Of a stretch of DNA of 64,000 bases, positions 25,752 to 35,368 are shown one piece after another. This DNA comes from Alloprevotella tannerae. Its GTDB lineage: Bacteria; Bacteroidota; Bacteroidia; Bacteroidales; Bacteroidaceae. Both the position numbers and the translations under genes were made by a program. The first letter of the stretch is position 1. Every line of letters starts with the position of its first letter. The notes beneath the pieces are model-generated. The model was not told where the DNA came from and did no database searches. It was given only the letters and a program-made list of their open reading frames with translations. Location: NCBI GenBank assembly GCA_015259125.1, contig JABZGR010000007.1:24636-88635 (forward strand). The letters are read 5' to 3'.

Positions 25752-26565
25752 TAAAACTAAAAATGCGTCTATCAGTCGTAGAGTGACGGATGTCTCAATT
25801 GCCATCCATCTCTGTTTTTATACTTCAAGTGAAAAATAGACTTTTACATAGAAACATCTATAAATGAAAGGATTGAGGAGATAAAGATAATTATCGTAAA
25901 TGCAAGTTGCAGTGACGAAGATGCTAAAAGCCTATTTTACTACCTCAAAAAGAGGGTAGCATCCACTGAAATACAAGTCTGAAAGATAGGCTTGACCAAA
26001 GTACCATCGTAAGAGTAGGTTCGTACTATCGTAGTGGTACAAACCTACTCTCGTGTAAGGATATACGTACCATCACGATGGTACATTCTACTTTCTTGTT
26101 GGAAGTAACAAAAAATATAGTATAGTATATTGTTAATCAATTGAATATATGTAATAGAAGGAGTTTTACTTTAACACAAAAGAACTTGTGAGTGCTCAAT
26201 GTGAATGCTGAATAAAGGGGTGGAAGTGGGCGTTATCTATCACAAATTTCGTTGTTCTTATATAAGGAAATAGAGGAGGAGAGAATAAGTTCTCAAGCTA
26301 CAAACTCGCCTCAAAATCATTGCATAATGCCTCCTTGATGGATGATAGACGACTTTTGTGAGATGAATCAGGCACGCAAGGCGTAAAATCTTTATCTCAA
26401 TGATTGGGATATGCTTCTAAAATGCTTATTTTTGCATAGCGAACAGGCAGTATTGAAGTTGTAAGTAGCTGGTTATGGCTTATGCTCAGGGAATATAACA
26501 ACATTTGTAGTTTACTGTTAAAACTAAGTCGTTTAGGATAATTCTGAACAACAAAGAAAGATCTT
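25752..26565. other. 814-bp gap before nadA
   Basis: Contains repeat array D (26001-26110) and a poor promoter-like box (TAATTCTG, 26539-26546) before nadA. The 11-mer CAAAATCATTG at 26312-26322 recurs at 42280-42290 in the gap that holds array E. No RNA gene was recognised. Confidence 0.65.
26001..26110. repeat. Repeat array D: five 22-bp units, with the most perfect copy
   Basis: Units start at 26001, 26023, 26045, 26067 and 26089. The fourth, GTACCATCACGATGGTAC, is an 18-bp palindrome except for its central AC pair; others read GTACCATCGTAAGAGTAG, GTACTATCGTAGTGGTAC and CTACTCTCGTGTAAGGAT, all with 4-bp spacers. The last unit is decayed. Confidence 0.9.
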
Positions 26566-27561
26566 ATGGATTTAAAAGCATCTTGGATTGAAAAAGGTTT
26601 TATTGATGAACCTATCCCTCAAGGTTTAGATTTGAAACAAGAAATTAGACAGTTGTGTGAGGAAAAGAATGCTATTATTCTCGCACATTATTATACAATC
26701 GGCGAATTGCAGGATTTGGCTGATTTTGTTGGCGATAGTCTTGCCTTGGCACAAAAGGCTGCTACTACAGATGCTGATATTATAGTGATGTGCGGTGTGC
26801 ATTTTATGGCTGAAACCAATAAGATTCTCTGTCCGAATAAAAAAGTACTGATTCCGGATCTGAACTCTTCTTGCTCTTTGGCTGAGAGTTGTCCGGGTGA
26901 AGACTTTGCAAAGTTTGTTGCAGCACACCCTGATCATAAAGTAATCTCATACGTCAATACTTCTGCTGCGACAAAGGCTGTGACAGATGTGGTCGTGACA
27001 TCAAGTAATGCGAAACAGATTGTCGAAAGCTTTCCCAAAGAGCAGAAACTTATATTCGGGCCGGATAAAAACTTAGGTAGTTACATTAATTCTATTACCG
27101 GACGTAATATGTTACTTTGGGATGGTGCCTGCCATGTGCACGAGCGTTTCTCCATAGAGAAGATTATCGATCTAAAGGAGCAAAATTCCGGAGCAAAAGT
27201 CTTAGCTCATCCGGAATGTAAAGGGCCTGTTTTGAAACTAGCTGATGTTGTTGGTTCTACGGCTAACTTGTTGAAGTATGCTGTTAATAGTTTGGATAAG
27301 ACTTTTATTGTCGTCACAGAAAGCGGTATTCTTCATGAGATGCAAAATAAGTGTCCTGATAAGCGCTTTATCCCTGTTCCGCCTGATGATAGCACATGTG
27401 CTTGCAACGAATGCAATTATATGCGTCTGAATAGAATGGAGAAGGTCTATAATTGTTTGAAATATGAATGGCCGGAAGTAGATGTCGACAAGCAAGTTGC
27501 AGAACGAGCTGTACGCCCTATCAAAGCTATGCTTGATATTTCTGCCCGTTTAGGCTTATAA
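26566..27561 (+). CDS. nadA: Quinolinate synthase
   Basis: Condenses iminoaspartate with dihydroxyacetone phosphate to quinolinate, in de novo NAD synthesis; it contains a 4Fe-4S cluster. 331 residues. Cysteine motifs expected for the family are present: CSLAESCP (103-110), GACHVHERF and HPECKGP in the middle, and CACNECNYM near the C-terminus, along with the ILAHYYTIGELQDLADFVGDSL opening. No nadB or nadC is in this window. Followed after 48 bp by the ADP-ribosylglycohydrolase gene, probably one transcript. Confidence 0.95.
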   Translation: MDLKASWIEKGFIDEPIPQGLDLKQEIRQLCEEKNAIILAHYYTIGELQDLADFVGDSLALAQKAATTDADIIVMCGVHFMAETNKILCPNKKVLIPDLNSSCSLAESCPGEDFAKFVAAHPDHKVISYVNTSAATKAVTDVVVTSSNAKQIVESFPKEQKLIFGPDKNLGSYINSITGRNMLLWDGACHVHERFSIEKIIDLKEQNSGAKVLAHPECKGPVLKLADVVGSTANLLKYAVNSLDKTFIVVTESGILHEMQNKCPDKRFIPVPPDDSTCACNECNYMRLNRMEKVYNCLKYEWPEVDVDKQVAERAVRPIKAMLDISARLGL

Positions 27562-27609
27562 TTGCTGATTTGGTTACGGCGATTATTGACTTCTAGGAAA
27601 AGAGCCTTT

Positions 27610-28422
27610 ATGATGCAAAGATCTGCGACGATTATGGGTGCTATTATTGGCGATACCATTGGCTCCACTTATGAGTTTAATCCCACGAAGGACTATAATT
27701 TCCCTTTGTATGATGATGCTATGAACTATACGGACGATAGTATTATGACGATTGCCGTAGCTGATTGGGTATTGAAGGATGAGTCTTTATCGCCGATGAA
27801 GCTGATTCACACAATGAGGTACTATGGAAATAAATACAACCCTCCAAAAGGAGGATATGGTCATCTTTTCTCTGAATGGCTTAGACATGCAGAGATGAAA
27901 GCTTACAATTCGTGGGGAAATGGATCTGCTATGCGTGTTTCAGCCATAGGGTTTGCCTTTCCTACGTTAGATAAAACGCTGAAAGTAGCAGAGATTTCTG
28001 CGGCTGTTACGCATAATCGTCCAGAGGGAATTAAAGGGGCGCAAGCAACGGCCGCTGCGATTTTTCTAGCCCGTAAAGGAGAGAGTAAAGAGACAATACG
28101 TAAATATATAACGGAAACATTTGGCTATAATTTAAATAGAACTTGTGAGGAAATTCGGCCAACTTATCAGTTTGAAGCAAGTTGTCAGGAGACTGTTCCA
28201 CAAGCTATTGTGGCCTTTTTAGATAGCAAGGATTATTTAGATGCAATCAGATTAGGCATTTCGTTGGGCGGAGATGCTGACACGATTGCCGCCATTACTG
28301 GTGCAATTGCAGCAGCTTTTTATAAAAAAGTGCCTTTGGACCTCTATGATCGAGTCTTAGCAAAATTACCTAAGGATTTAGAGGCTATAACATTATTGTT
28401 TGAAGCCAAGGTCCTTGCTTAA
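27610..28422 (+). CDS. ADP-ribosylglycohydrolase-family protein
   Basis: 270 residues from the ATG at 27610 (further ATGs at 27613 and 27634; the last gives the family-like MGAIIGDTIGS start). Metal-binding acidic motifs of the DraG/ARH3 family are visible: GDTIGS, YTDDSIMT near residue 40 and GGDADTIAAITG near residue 220. Family members remove ADP-ribose from proteins or other targets, using two Mg ions. Position behind nadA links it to NAD turnover, but the real substrate is unknown. Ends in a bidirectional hairpin shared with tkt. Confidence 0.86.
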   Translation: MMQRSATIMGAIIGDTIGSTYEFNPTKDYNFPLYDDAMNYTDDSIMTIAVADWVLKDESLSPMKLIHTMRYYGNKYNPPKGGYGHLFSEWLRHAEMKAYNSWGNGSAMRVSAIGFAFPTLDKTLKVAEISAAVTHNRPEGIKGAQATAAAIFLARKGESKETIRKYITETFGYNLNRTCEEIRPTYQFEASCQETVPQAIVAFLDSKDYLDAIRLGISLGGDADTIAAITGAIAAAFYKKVPLDLYDRVLAKLPKDLEAITLLFEAKVLA

Positions 28423-28429
28423 TTAAAAT

Positions 28430-28464
28430 AATCCCTCTTTAAGCGTAATACTTAAAGAGGGATT
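28430..28464. terminator. Bidirectional terminator between ARH gene and tkt
   Basis: Perfect 14-bp stem AATCCCTCTTTAAG / CTTAAAGAGGGATT with a 7-nt loop. T-rich sequence follows on the minus side (TATTTTAATT), so it can end both convergent transcripts. Confidence 0.8.
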
Positions 28465-28498
28465 TATGATTATTGTAGACTGATGCTACGATATTTTC

Positions 28499-30520
28499 TT
28501 ACTTAACAAAGTCAATAATCTTATCTGCTACTTGTTGTGGTGTAAAGCCTAACTTATCGTCCAACACTTGATAAGGTGCAGAATAACCAAAATGATCTAA
28601 GCCATAGATGTAGCCGTTGCTGCCTACTAATCCTTCAAAAGTAGCAGGTAAGCCAGCCGTCAGCGCAAAGACTTTTGCATCAGCAGGCAATAACTTCTCT
28701 TGATATTCAGCAGACTGTCTGCGGAATAAACCTTCACTTGGGCAACTAATAACTCTGGCTTTAATCCTCTTTTCCTGCAATAGAGGCAGTGTATCAACCA
28801 AAGTTGAAACTTCTGAACCGCTAGCTAAAAGAATTACATCAGGATGTTCTTCCTTCACAATCTCATAAGCGCCTTTTTCTACTCCTATGTAGTCTACGCT
28901 TTCAGGAAGGTCTTTAATAGCCTGCCGACTAAAGATAAGAGCAGTCGGAGTTTCCACATTCTCCATTGCTAAGCGCCAGCATTGCGTTGCGGCTTGGTTA
29001 TTACAAGGACGAAATACACGGACGCTGTCTTTGCCACTGTGGTTCTTAAGCTTTTCCATCAAACGAATTTGTGCTTCCTGCTCAACGGGTTCGTGAGTCG
29101 GGCCGTCTTCGCCTACACGGAAAGCGTCATGTGTCCAAACAAACTTAACCGGTGTTTCCATCAAAGCAGCCATACGGACAGCCGGTTTCATATAATCAGA
29201 GAAGACGAAGAAAGTTCCCATTGCGGAAATAATGCCTCCGTGCAACATCATGCCGATACAAACACAAGCCATCGAAAGTTCGCTTACACCTGCTTGCAAG
29301 AAGCCACCAGCAAAGTTCGTACGAGAGATAGGAGTGGTGTGCGCTAAGAAGCCATCAGTCTTATCTGAATTGCAAAGATCGGCCGAGCTCACAATCATAT
29401 TAGGAACATATTCTGACAATAAGGCAAGTACAGCCTTAGAACCATCACGTGTTGCTTTATTTGGCTTTTGCTCTAATTTATCCCAAGGTATTTCCGGTAA
29501 CTTCTGATTGAACCAATCACTTAAAAGTTGAGACTTTTCGGGGTTTTCTTGTGCCCACTTCTTTTCTATCTGTCTGATTAGCTCAACTTCTTGTGTGAGT
29601 TTGCCAAGACGTTCTTTATACATCTCCGCTACTTCAGGGAAAATGTGGAAAGGATCTTCAGGATCTGCGCCTAAGTTCTTAATCGTCTCAACATAAGCAT
29701 TGCCTCCAAGTGGTGCACCGTGCGTTCCGCAATCGCGTTCAAAGCTTTCGCCGTCAGCCTTTCGTGCGCCTTTACCCATTATCGTGTGACCGATAATCAA
29801 CGTAGGACGAGTTGTTTCTTCGTTAGCTGCTTTTAGTGCCTTTCTTATTTGCTCCGGATCGTTTCCATCGATTTCCAAGACATTCCAGTTCCAAGCCTTA
29901 TACTTTAGTGCTGTGTCTTCACTCGTCACATCAGCCGTTGGCGTAGAAAGTTGGATATCGTTAGCATCGTAGAACATAATGAGATTATCCAAGCCCAAGT
30001 GTCCAGCCATACGACCCGCACCTTGCGACACCTCTTCCTGTATGCCGCCATCAGAAATATAAGCATAAATCTTTTCGCGTTTAAAGCCCGGATTACCCGT
30101 TCTTGCATACAACGCTTTAGCGGCAATAGCAGCTCCGACAGCATAAACATGGCCTTGCCCTAAGGGGCCACTGGTATTTTCTATACCGCGCTCTACGTTA
30201 CGTTCAGGGTGTCCCGGTGTAACGGAGTCCCATTGACGGAATTGTTTGAGGTCTTCCATCGTAAAACGCTCACAAAGCATTAGAATGCTGTAAAGCATCG
30301 GCGACATATGGCCAGGATCTAAGAAGAAGCGGTCGCGACATTCCCAAGCAGGATCTTTGGGATCAAACGTTAGAAACTCCGAATAGAGTACGTTGATAAA
30401 GTCTGCTCCGCCCATAGCGCCACCTGGGTGTCCCGATTTTGCCTTTTCTACCATAGAGGCAACAAGCACACGGATGTTGTCCGCGGCACGATTCATAAGT
30501 TTTGATGAATGTTCCATCAT
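28499..30520 (-). CDS. tkt: Transketolase
   Basis: Transfers two-carbon units between sugar phosphates in the non-oxidative pentose phosphate pathway, with thiamine pyrophosphate. 673 residues from the ATG at 30520, matching the family length; an upstream in-frame extension to 30610 would include about 30 hydrophobic residues ahead of the -7 box and is rejected. Motifs: SGHPGGAMGGADF near the start, the TPP loop YISDGGIQEEV, and the pyrimidine-domain segments FVWTHDAFRVGEDGPTHEPVEQ. The variant ISDGG is close to the usual GDGC motif. Works with rpiB (15202). Confidence 0.94.
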   Translation of the reverse strand: MMEHSSKLMNRAADNIRVLVASMVEKAKSGHPGGAMGGADFINVLYSEFLTFDPKDPAWECRDRFFLDPGHMSPMLYSILMLCERFTMEDLKQFRQWDSVTPGHPERNVERGIENTSGPLGQGHVYAVGAAIAAKALYARTGNPGFKREKIYAYISDGGIQEEVSQGAGRMAGHLGLDNLIMFYDANDIQLSTPTADVTSEDTALKYKAWNWNVLEIDGNDPEQIRKALKAANEETTRPTLIIGHTIMGKGARKADGESFERDCGTHGAPLGGNAYVETIKNLGADPEDPFHIFPEVAEMYKERLGKLTQEVELIRQIEKKWAQENPEKSQLLSDWFNQKLPEIPWDKLEQKPNKATRDGSKAVLALLSEYVPNMIVSSADLCNSDKTDGFLAHTTPISRTNFAGGFLQAGVSELSMACVCIGMMLHGGIISAMGTFFVFSDYMKPAVRMAALMETPVKFVWTHDAFRVGEDGPTHEPVEQEAQIRLMEKLKNHSGKDSVRVFRPCNNQAATQCWRLAMENVETPTALIFSRQAIKDLPESVDYIGVEKGAYEIVKEEHPDVILLASGSEVSTLVDTLPLLQEKRIKARVISCPSEGLFRRQSAEYQEKLLPADAKVFALTAGLPATFEGLVGSNGYIYGLDHFGYSAPYQVLDDKLGFTPQQVADKIIDFVK

Positions 30521-30552
30521 AGCATTAAAACAAAGTGTAAAGTTGTATGCAG

Positions 30553-30560
30553 CAAAAATA
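30553..30560 (-). promoter_or_regulatory. -7 box of tkt
   Basis: TATTTTTG on the minus strand, 32 bp before the chosen tkt ATG; supports the shorter start. No clear -33. Confidence 0.5.
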
Positions 30561-30629
30561 CAGATAAAAAGCGAGTGGGACGAATGATAGACAAAGAAAA
30601 ACCCTATCATTCATCTTTTTTTGTCAGCA

Positions 30630-31865
30630 TTATTCTTTTAATCCATTAAATTCCAGATCATCCGGCCCGTAGATCTTTGTGCCCTTTGTAAATCGATTGC
30701 TTTTTCGAGGTCTGTTACCAGATACAGCATAATCAGTATAGCCAGCCATCGTCCCCACACCGGGATTTCCACCATAAGCTCTCCAGCGTGAGAGTATAGC
30801 ATCGACATAGCCGTAAGTCTCGCTACCGATCATATAACCATATGAGACAACGGGGTCACGATAATAAAGAGGCTGAGTCAAATTCCTAACATAGAAACTG
30901 ACGTCGTCCCAGAGATGAGGATTTTTGCCATACTTTCGAGCCAAGGCTTGTGCATCTTGAATATGTCCGACCCCTCCATTATAAGCCGCTAGTACAAACT
31001 TGATACGCTCTCCGCTATCTCTAATACCGCTAAATTTCCCTGATAATTCGCGAATGTAGCGTGCGGCAGCAGCAACATTTTCCTTGGGGTCATTGACATT
31101 GGATACGCCTAAATGTATCGCGGTTCTTGGCATAATCTGCATCAATCCCTTAGCGCCGGCATACGAAGTAGCATTAGGGTCAAAGCCTGATTCTTGATAG
31201 CATTGGGCAGCAATGAGTCGCCAGTCCCATCCTGTAATAGCCGAGGCTGCTCTAAATTCATGATCATAAACGGAGATAATCCCCTTTTCTCTGGAAAGGT
31301 AAGGCGCTCGCATCTTTCTAATAACGGTATTTCGCGTTTCAAAGCGTTTTGTCTCTTCTTTCTGAATTTTTAGGGCAACACCTGCACTATACCAATCGTT
31401 GAGTGCTTGTGCTAAATCCTCGCTCGATTTATTTACAGCCCAAGATGTAGAAACCTTTTCTTCTTGTGCTCCGGCTGAAGTAAGTTGTTGACTCTGAATA
31501 AAACTTTTCTTTAGCTGATAAACAGCAATATCTATATCTTTATTCTTTAATAGTTGAACCAACTGTTGTTCATTTTTAGCGAGTTCAACTCGCAGTCGAA
31601 CACCTTGAGATTGGGCAAAATTTTGCGCCAAAGCATATTGTATGCCCAATCCTTGCCCATTATAATCAAAGTAAGTCGTAGGTCCTGAAATCGTACCTAT
31701 AATTAACTCGCCAGCGTCTAAGATTTGATTAAGATCATAATGAGCATTATTGTCTTTAGTGTTAGAAATATGCGTAAAGAGAGAGTTTCCCTTCTTTTGT
31801 TTATTCGTATTGCAACCAATTAATACCGATAATATGATGAGGAGGTAAAGAAATCTTTGTCGCAT
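30630..31865 (-). CDS. MltF-like lytic murein transglycosylase (lipoprotein)
   Basis: 411 residues. A lipoprotein signal (LIILSVLIGC, lipid on about C18) is followed by a solute-binding-like domain (SBP_bac_3; LIIGTISGPTTYFDYNGQGLG) and a C-terminal SLT/GH23 domain with the catalytic glutamate in QCYQESGFDPNA and the GAKGLMQIMP motif. It cleaves peptidoglycan glycan strands from an outer-membrane anchor and may sense muropeptides through the first domain. Upstream of tkt on the same strand by 110 bp. A TAATTTCG box at 31873-31880 may be its -7. Confidence 0.9.
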   Translation of the reverse strand: MRQRFLYLLIILSVLIGCNTNKQKKGNSLFTHISNTKDNNAHYDLNQILDAGELIIGTISGPTTYFDYNGQGLGIQYALAQNFAQSQGVRLRVELAKNEQQLVQLLKNKDIDIAVYQLKKSFIQSQQLTSAGAQEEKVSTSWAVNKSSEDLAQALNDWYSAGVALKIQKEETKRFETRNTVIRKMRAPYLSREKGIISVYDHEFRAASAITGWDWRLIAAQCYQESGFDPNATSYAGAKGLMQIMPRTAIHLGVSNVNDPKENVAAAARYIRELSGKFSGIRDSGERIKFVLAAYNGGVGHIQDAQALARKYGKNPHLWDDVSFYVRNLTQPLYYRDPVVSYGYMIGSETYGYVDAILSRWRAYGGNPGVGTMAGYTDYAVSGNRPRKSNRFTKGTKIYGPDDLEFNGLKE

Positions 31866-31885
31866 ATTGGTGCGAAATTACTATT

Positions 31886-31907
31886 TAACGTGAGTTCGAC
31901 GAATTAC
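31886..31907 (+). repeat. Copy 1 of a dispersed inverted-repeat motif
   Basis: TAACGTGAGTTCGACGAATT matches, with one mismatch, the reverse complement of 38915-38941. It lies between mltF and the IS982 remnant. Confidence 0.6.
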
Positions 31908-31990
31908 AAGTGTCTATAGATTTGGTGATTAGCGAAATTTGTTGTAATTTTAAGGTGTTAACATATAAATAGTTACGAACAAAAATCGCT

Positions 31991-32297
31991 ATGATCACTG
32001 AAGCCAAAATTACTGAAATATTTTTGTATAGCAAACGACTTCTGCAAGTTTTTTGATGCTATGGCGGCAAAATATGCGCTAAAACCTACCGGAAAAAGAA
32101 AATATCATCGAAGTTCCACGATGTCAAAGGCCGAAGTCATGCTGATAATGATTCTTTTCCACGACTCCGGTTATCGCTGCTTCAAACATTTCTATCTTGA
32201 AAAAGTATGCAAGCATCTTCGCCATCTGTTTCCCAATGTTGTTTCTTATAACCGTTTAGTAGAATTGGAAAGGAAGGTAGCCGTACCCTTAAGATGA
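31991..32297 (+). pseudogene. IS982-family transposase remnant (frameshifted and truncated)
   Basis: The start ATG at 31991 reads MITEAKITEIF, then the frame shifts; DFCKFFDAMAAKYALK resumes in another frame and runs through HRSSTMSKAEVMLIMILFHD and SGYRCFKHFYLEKVCKHLRH to VELERKVAVPLR and a stop at 32297. This matches, from memory, the N-terminal third of IS982-family transposases common in Porphyromonas and Bacteroides. The catalytic region is absent: the frame ends where intact members continue into the DDE domain. No inverted-repeat ends were identified. A dead relic, cut off next to the 3' end of the TPR gene. Confidence 0.85.
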
Positions 32298-32343
32298 GGC
32301 AAATTGCTGAATGTCTCTTTTTGCTATATGACTTATCTGCCGG

Positions 32344-34419
32344 TCATTTGCGCTTGACCTTATGCTGCGTCTTCTTCGTTTGCGTCTGCTTTAATAGACT
32401 GTATGCTTTGTATAGGCCCAGTTCTCCTGCGCGACTCAGATCGGCTGTTACGTCTTCGGTTTCTTTGTTTTGTAGATGTATGACGGCTCTATTATAATAG
32501 GCTTCGGCAAGGCGATGGTCTAAGGCGATGGCTTGATCTAAATCTTTAAGTGCTGCTTGCGACTTATGGAGCGCATTGTAAATGCACGAGCGATTATAAT
32601 ATAAATAGGCGCAATCCGGAAGTTTGCGTATGGCCGTATTGATATCTTCTAAAGCCTGATTCAGATATAAAGAAGATAGGCGAGGCGTTTGTTTGTTGTC
32701 GACCGTCTTTTCAGCTTTGCTCATTCCGATAAGTACAGCTGCACGATTTATGTAGGGTAGGGTTAAGGTAGAATCGGTTGCAATGATGGAAGAAGCCAAC
32801 TGTAATGCGTCTGAAAAATTGTAGATAGCGCGGAGTAAAATCGTGCGCAAGATGTTGTAGTCGTATTGAGACAGTACGTTTCCGGCGCTTTGTAGCGAAT
32901 CGACAATCTGTAGATGTCGTGTTAAAGTAGCGGTTGTTTCCGGTGTCTTCTCTGCTGTAAACAAGAGTCGCCTGCTTGGTTGCTGCAAATATCTGTTTCC
33001 GGCTGCACGTTCTGCCCGCAGTTCAATATCGACAATGTGCTTGCTAATGGTACTCAGTTCATCTAAGTAACCATCCGAGCGATAACCATGTGTAGCTGTG
33101 GGTTGTAGTTGTGGTGTGAAAGTCGGCAAAATCTCTTGCGCTACAGCTTGATTTTCTACATGTCCTAAAAGTAGATCTCCCAGTATGCGTACTGTGTCTG
33201 CTTCATCTTCAATCGGGCGATCATAATGCGCCAGTGCATGATCTGAACGCTTCCTGACAGTTCGCAAAAAAGAACGCCTCGGCTTAGCAAAGGCAATATC
33301 CAGTTGTGTTCGTGCAACGACGGTCTCGTCAGCTAAAGCACCTCGTGTGTCGCCCGTCTTACGACGCAGTCTGCTACGTGTATAATAGCCAAAAAGGAAG
33401 TTGGGGTAAGCTTTGATCAATACAGAATAATCTTTTATGGCGCCGTGATAATCTCCGGTCTGTTCTCGCAAGAGTGCACGATTATAGCGAGCTAATGTAT
33501 TGTCGGGCTCTACGCTGAGGATGAAATTAAAATCGTCGATTGCTCTATTGTCGTCGCCAACCAATGCACGCAGGAGCGCGCGATTGTAATGTGCTACGAA
33601 GTGCTTCGGAACAAGTTCGATAACCTTGTCGTAATCGAGCAACGCATTACCGAATTGATTCAGTGCGTGGCGCGCTTCAGCCCTTAGTAGAAAAGACTCA
33701 TAAATTCCTTTTTCGTAGCGAATAGCCGTTGTTAAGAGTGAGTCGGCCAACTGATATTTCCCCTTTTGCAAGGCATATTGCCCTTTAAGCTCCCAAGCGG
33801 AAGCCTCTGCCGGACGCAAGGCGAGTAGGGCATCTATTTGCCGAAGAGCGTTTATTGTATCTTTTTGCTCAAGGGAAATCTGCGCTTTTAGCATGTAAGC
33901 TCTATAAAACTTGGGGGCTTGATTCAAAAGGCGATCGGCAGTAAGCGTTGCGCTATCAGGTTTATGTATTTGCAGGTAGCAGAGGGCTTGATTAAATAGT
34001 GCGCCTTCATCAGAAGGATAATCTTTCAATACTTGCTCGTAGTCGGCTATTGCGCCTTGAAACTCTGATTTTCTAATACGGCAAAGCCCTCTCAATCGAT
34101 AGGTTTCTGTTGAGTAAGGATTCAGTGTAATTGATGCTGTACAGTCGTTTTCCGCTCCGCTAAAGTCTCCTAACGAGAATTTGGCATAAGCGCGAAAATA
34201 GTAAGCTTGAGCATGTTTCGGACGAACATCAAGCACGGTATTAAAGTAATGTATGGCCGACAGATAATCATCGTAGCTAAGCGCATAACGCCCTATTTCG
34301 ACGACTTTTTCGATGTGGATCTGTGCAAAAGAAAGCGTCGAGAAAAGAAAGAAAAAGCAAGATCCTAAGAAGCGCCTTAAGCTGTTGCTTGCGAGGTTTA
34401 GTCTTTGTCGTTCGGCCAT
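32344..34419 (-). CDS. Exported tetratricopeptide-repeat protein
   Basis: About 691 residues from the ATG at 34419, which places a normal signal peptide (RRFLGSCFFFLFSTLSFAQ) near the start; an ATG at 34455 adds 12 residues. At least ten TPR units follow, several of the form AYYFRAYAKFSLGDFSGAENDC and AHYNRALLRALVGDDNRAIDDF, interrupted by a less regular central stretch (residues ~390-500), with further TPRs at the end and a basic tail (KTQHKVKRK). Probably periplasmic or outer-membrane associated, a scaffold for other envelope proteins; the partner is unknown. A TAAGTTTG box at 34546-34553 (minus) may be its -7 element. Confidence 0.85.
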   Translation of the reverse strand: MAERQRLNLASNSLRRFLGSCFFFLFSTLSFAQIHIEKVVEIGRYALSYDDYLSAIHYFNTVLDVRPKHAQAYYFRAYAKFSLGDFSGAENDCTASITLNPYSTETYRLRGLCRIRKSEFQGAIADYEQVLKDYPSDEGALFNQALCYLQIHKPDSATLTADRLLNQAPKFYRAYMLKAQISLEQKDTINALRQIDALLALRPAEASAWELKGQYALQKGKYQLADSLLTTAIRYEKGIYESFLLRAEARHALNQFGNALLDYDKVIELVPKHFVAHYNRALLRALVGDDNRAIDDFNFILSVEPDNTLARYNRALLREQTGDYHGAIKDYSVLIKAYPNFLFGYYTRSRLRRKTGDTRGALADETVVARTQLDIAFAKPRRSFLRTVRKRSDHALAHYDRPIEDEADTVRILGDLLLGHVENQAVAQEILPTFTPQLQPTATHGYRSDGYLDELSTISKHIVDIELRAERAAGNRYLQQPSRRLLFTAEKTPETTATLTRHLQIVDSLQSAGNVLSQYDYNILRTILLRAIYNFSDALQLASSIIATDSTLTLPYINRAAVLIGMSKAEKTVDNKQTPRLSSLYLNQALEDINTAIRKLPDCAYLYYNRSCIYNALHKSQAALKDLDQAIALDHRLAEAYYNRAVIHLQNKETEDVTADLSRAGELGLYKAYSLLKQTQTKKTQHKVKRK

Positions 34420-34810
34420 TCTTGCGTTAAATGATATATTAAGAGGCAACCTCATAAACGAAATAGGCCTTATAGTGAACTATTCAGTTTGTGGAAGAGA
34501 TTTACTTATTGCCAAGGACTTTTCCGGGTTTTGTTGTGCCATCTGCAAACTTAACAACTTATGACAACTACGCACTTATCAGCCTTGTTAATCCGGCAAC
34601 CAGAGAGGCAAAAATAAGTTTCATCAAAAGTATTCTTGTTAGCTTCAGTCTCTACAGAGTCAATACCTGTAAGATTTATACTATGCGAAGCAACCTATTT
34701 GCGGAATATTTACATTTTTTTAGTTGTTGAACGTGTAGCTTGCTTTGTTTGAGTTTCTATGAAATGGTTTTCTATTGTCTGAGAAACTTAATTGCGATGT
34801 AGTAGATGTG
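34420..34810. other. 391-bp gap upstream of the TPR gene
   Basis: Separates def from the TPR gene, both on the minus strand. Apart from a possible -7 box at 34546-34553, nothing is recognised; it has no repeat array. Confidence 0.55.
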
Positions 34811-35368
34811 TTATTGGGGAACTTTTACGCGATAGTGGCAACTGACTTTGCCTTTGCGCATCGCGTTAAGTTTATTCTTTACCATCTGTTTGCGTAAAGG
34901 GGAAATGCGATCCGTAAAGACGCGCCCTTCAAGATGATCGATCTCATGTTGCATTACGCGTGCTAAATATCCTTCAACCCATTCATCGTGCTGCTCAAAA
35001 TTTTCATCGCGGTATTGCACGTGAATCCTTGATGGGCGTTTTACCGGTTCGTGGATGCCCGGCAAACTTAAGCAACCTTCCTCCATTGTTGATATTTCCG
35101 AATCATCAAATTCTACGATGTGCGGGTTAATGTATGCATGCCGAAAGCCTGCATATTCTGGGAAGTCTTCTTTTAAGACATCTAAAGATATGACGATTAC
35201 GCGGATGGCTTTCCCTATTTGAGGCGCGGCTAAGCCAACACCATCGCTTTTGTCCATCGTCTCATACATATCTTCTATGAGTTGCTCCAAACCGGGAAAG
35301 TCTGCTTCGATATCTTGAGCTACTTTTCTTAAGACCGGCTGTCCGTAAGTATAAATTGGTAGGATCAT
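34811..35368 (-). CDS. def: Peptide deformylase
   Basis: Removes the formyl group from new proteins. 185 residues. All three family motifs: GVGLAAPQIG (43-52), EEGCLSLPG (97-105, metal ligand C100) and QHEIDHLEG (metal ligands in HEIDH, 141-145). Overlaps ruvX by 4 bp; last gene of the serS-ruvX-def transcript. Confidence 0.96.
   Translation of the reverse strand: MILPIYTYGQPVLRKVAQDIEADFPGLEQLIEDMYETMDKSDGVGLAAPQIGKAIRVIVISLDVLKEDFPEYAGFRHAYINPHIVEFDDSEISTMEEGCLSLPGIHEPVKRPSRIHVQYRDENFEQHDEWVEGYLARVMQHEIDHLEGRVFTDRISPLRKQMVKNKLNAMRKGKVSCHYRVKVPQ

Noticed and set aside
1833..26110. Arrays considered as CRISPR
   Set aside because: Units are 22 bp with 4-bp spacers, diverged from each other, only 3-5 per locus, and no cas genes are present.
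25752..26565. Searched for a riboswitch or small RNA gene before nadA
   Set aside because: No conserved RNA motif or strong hairpin was recognised; only the repeat array is clear.
30521..30610. Longer, hydrophobic N-terminus for transketolase
   Set aside because: Not part of the family, and it spans the -7 box at 30553; transketolase is cytoplasmic.
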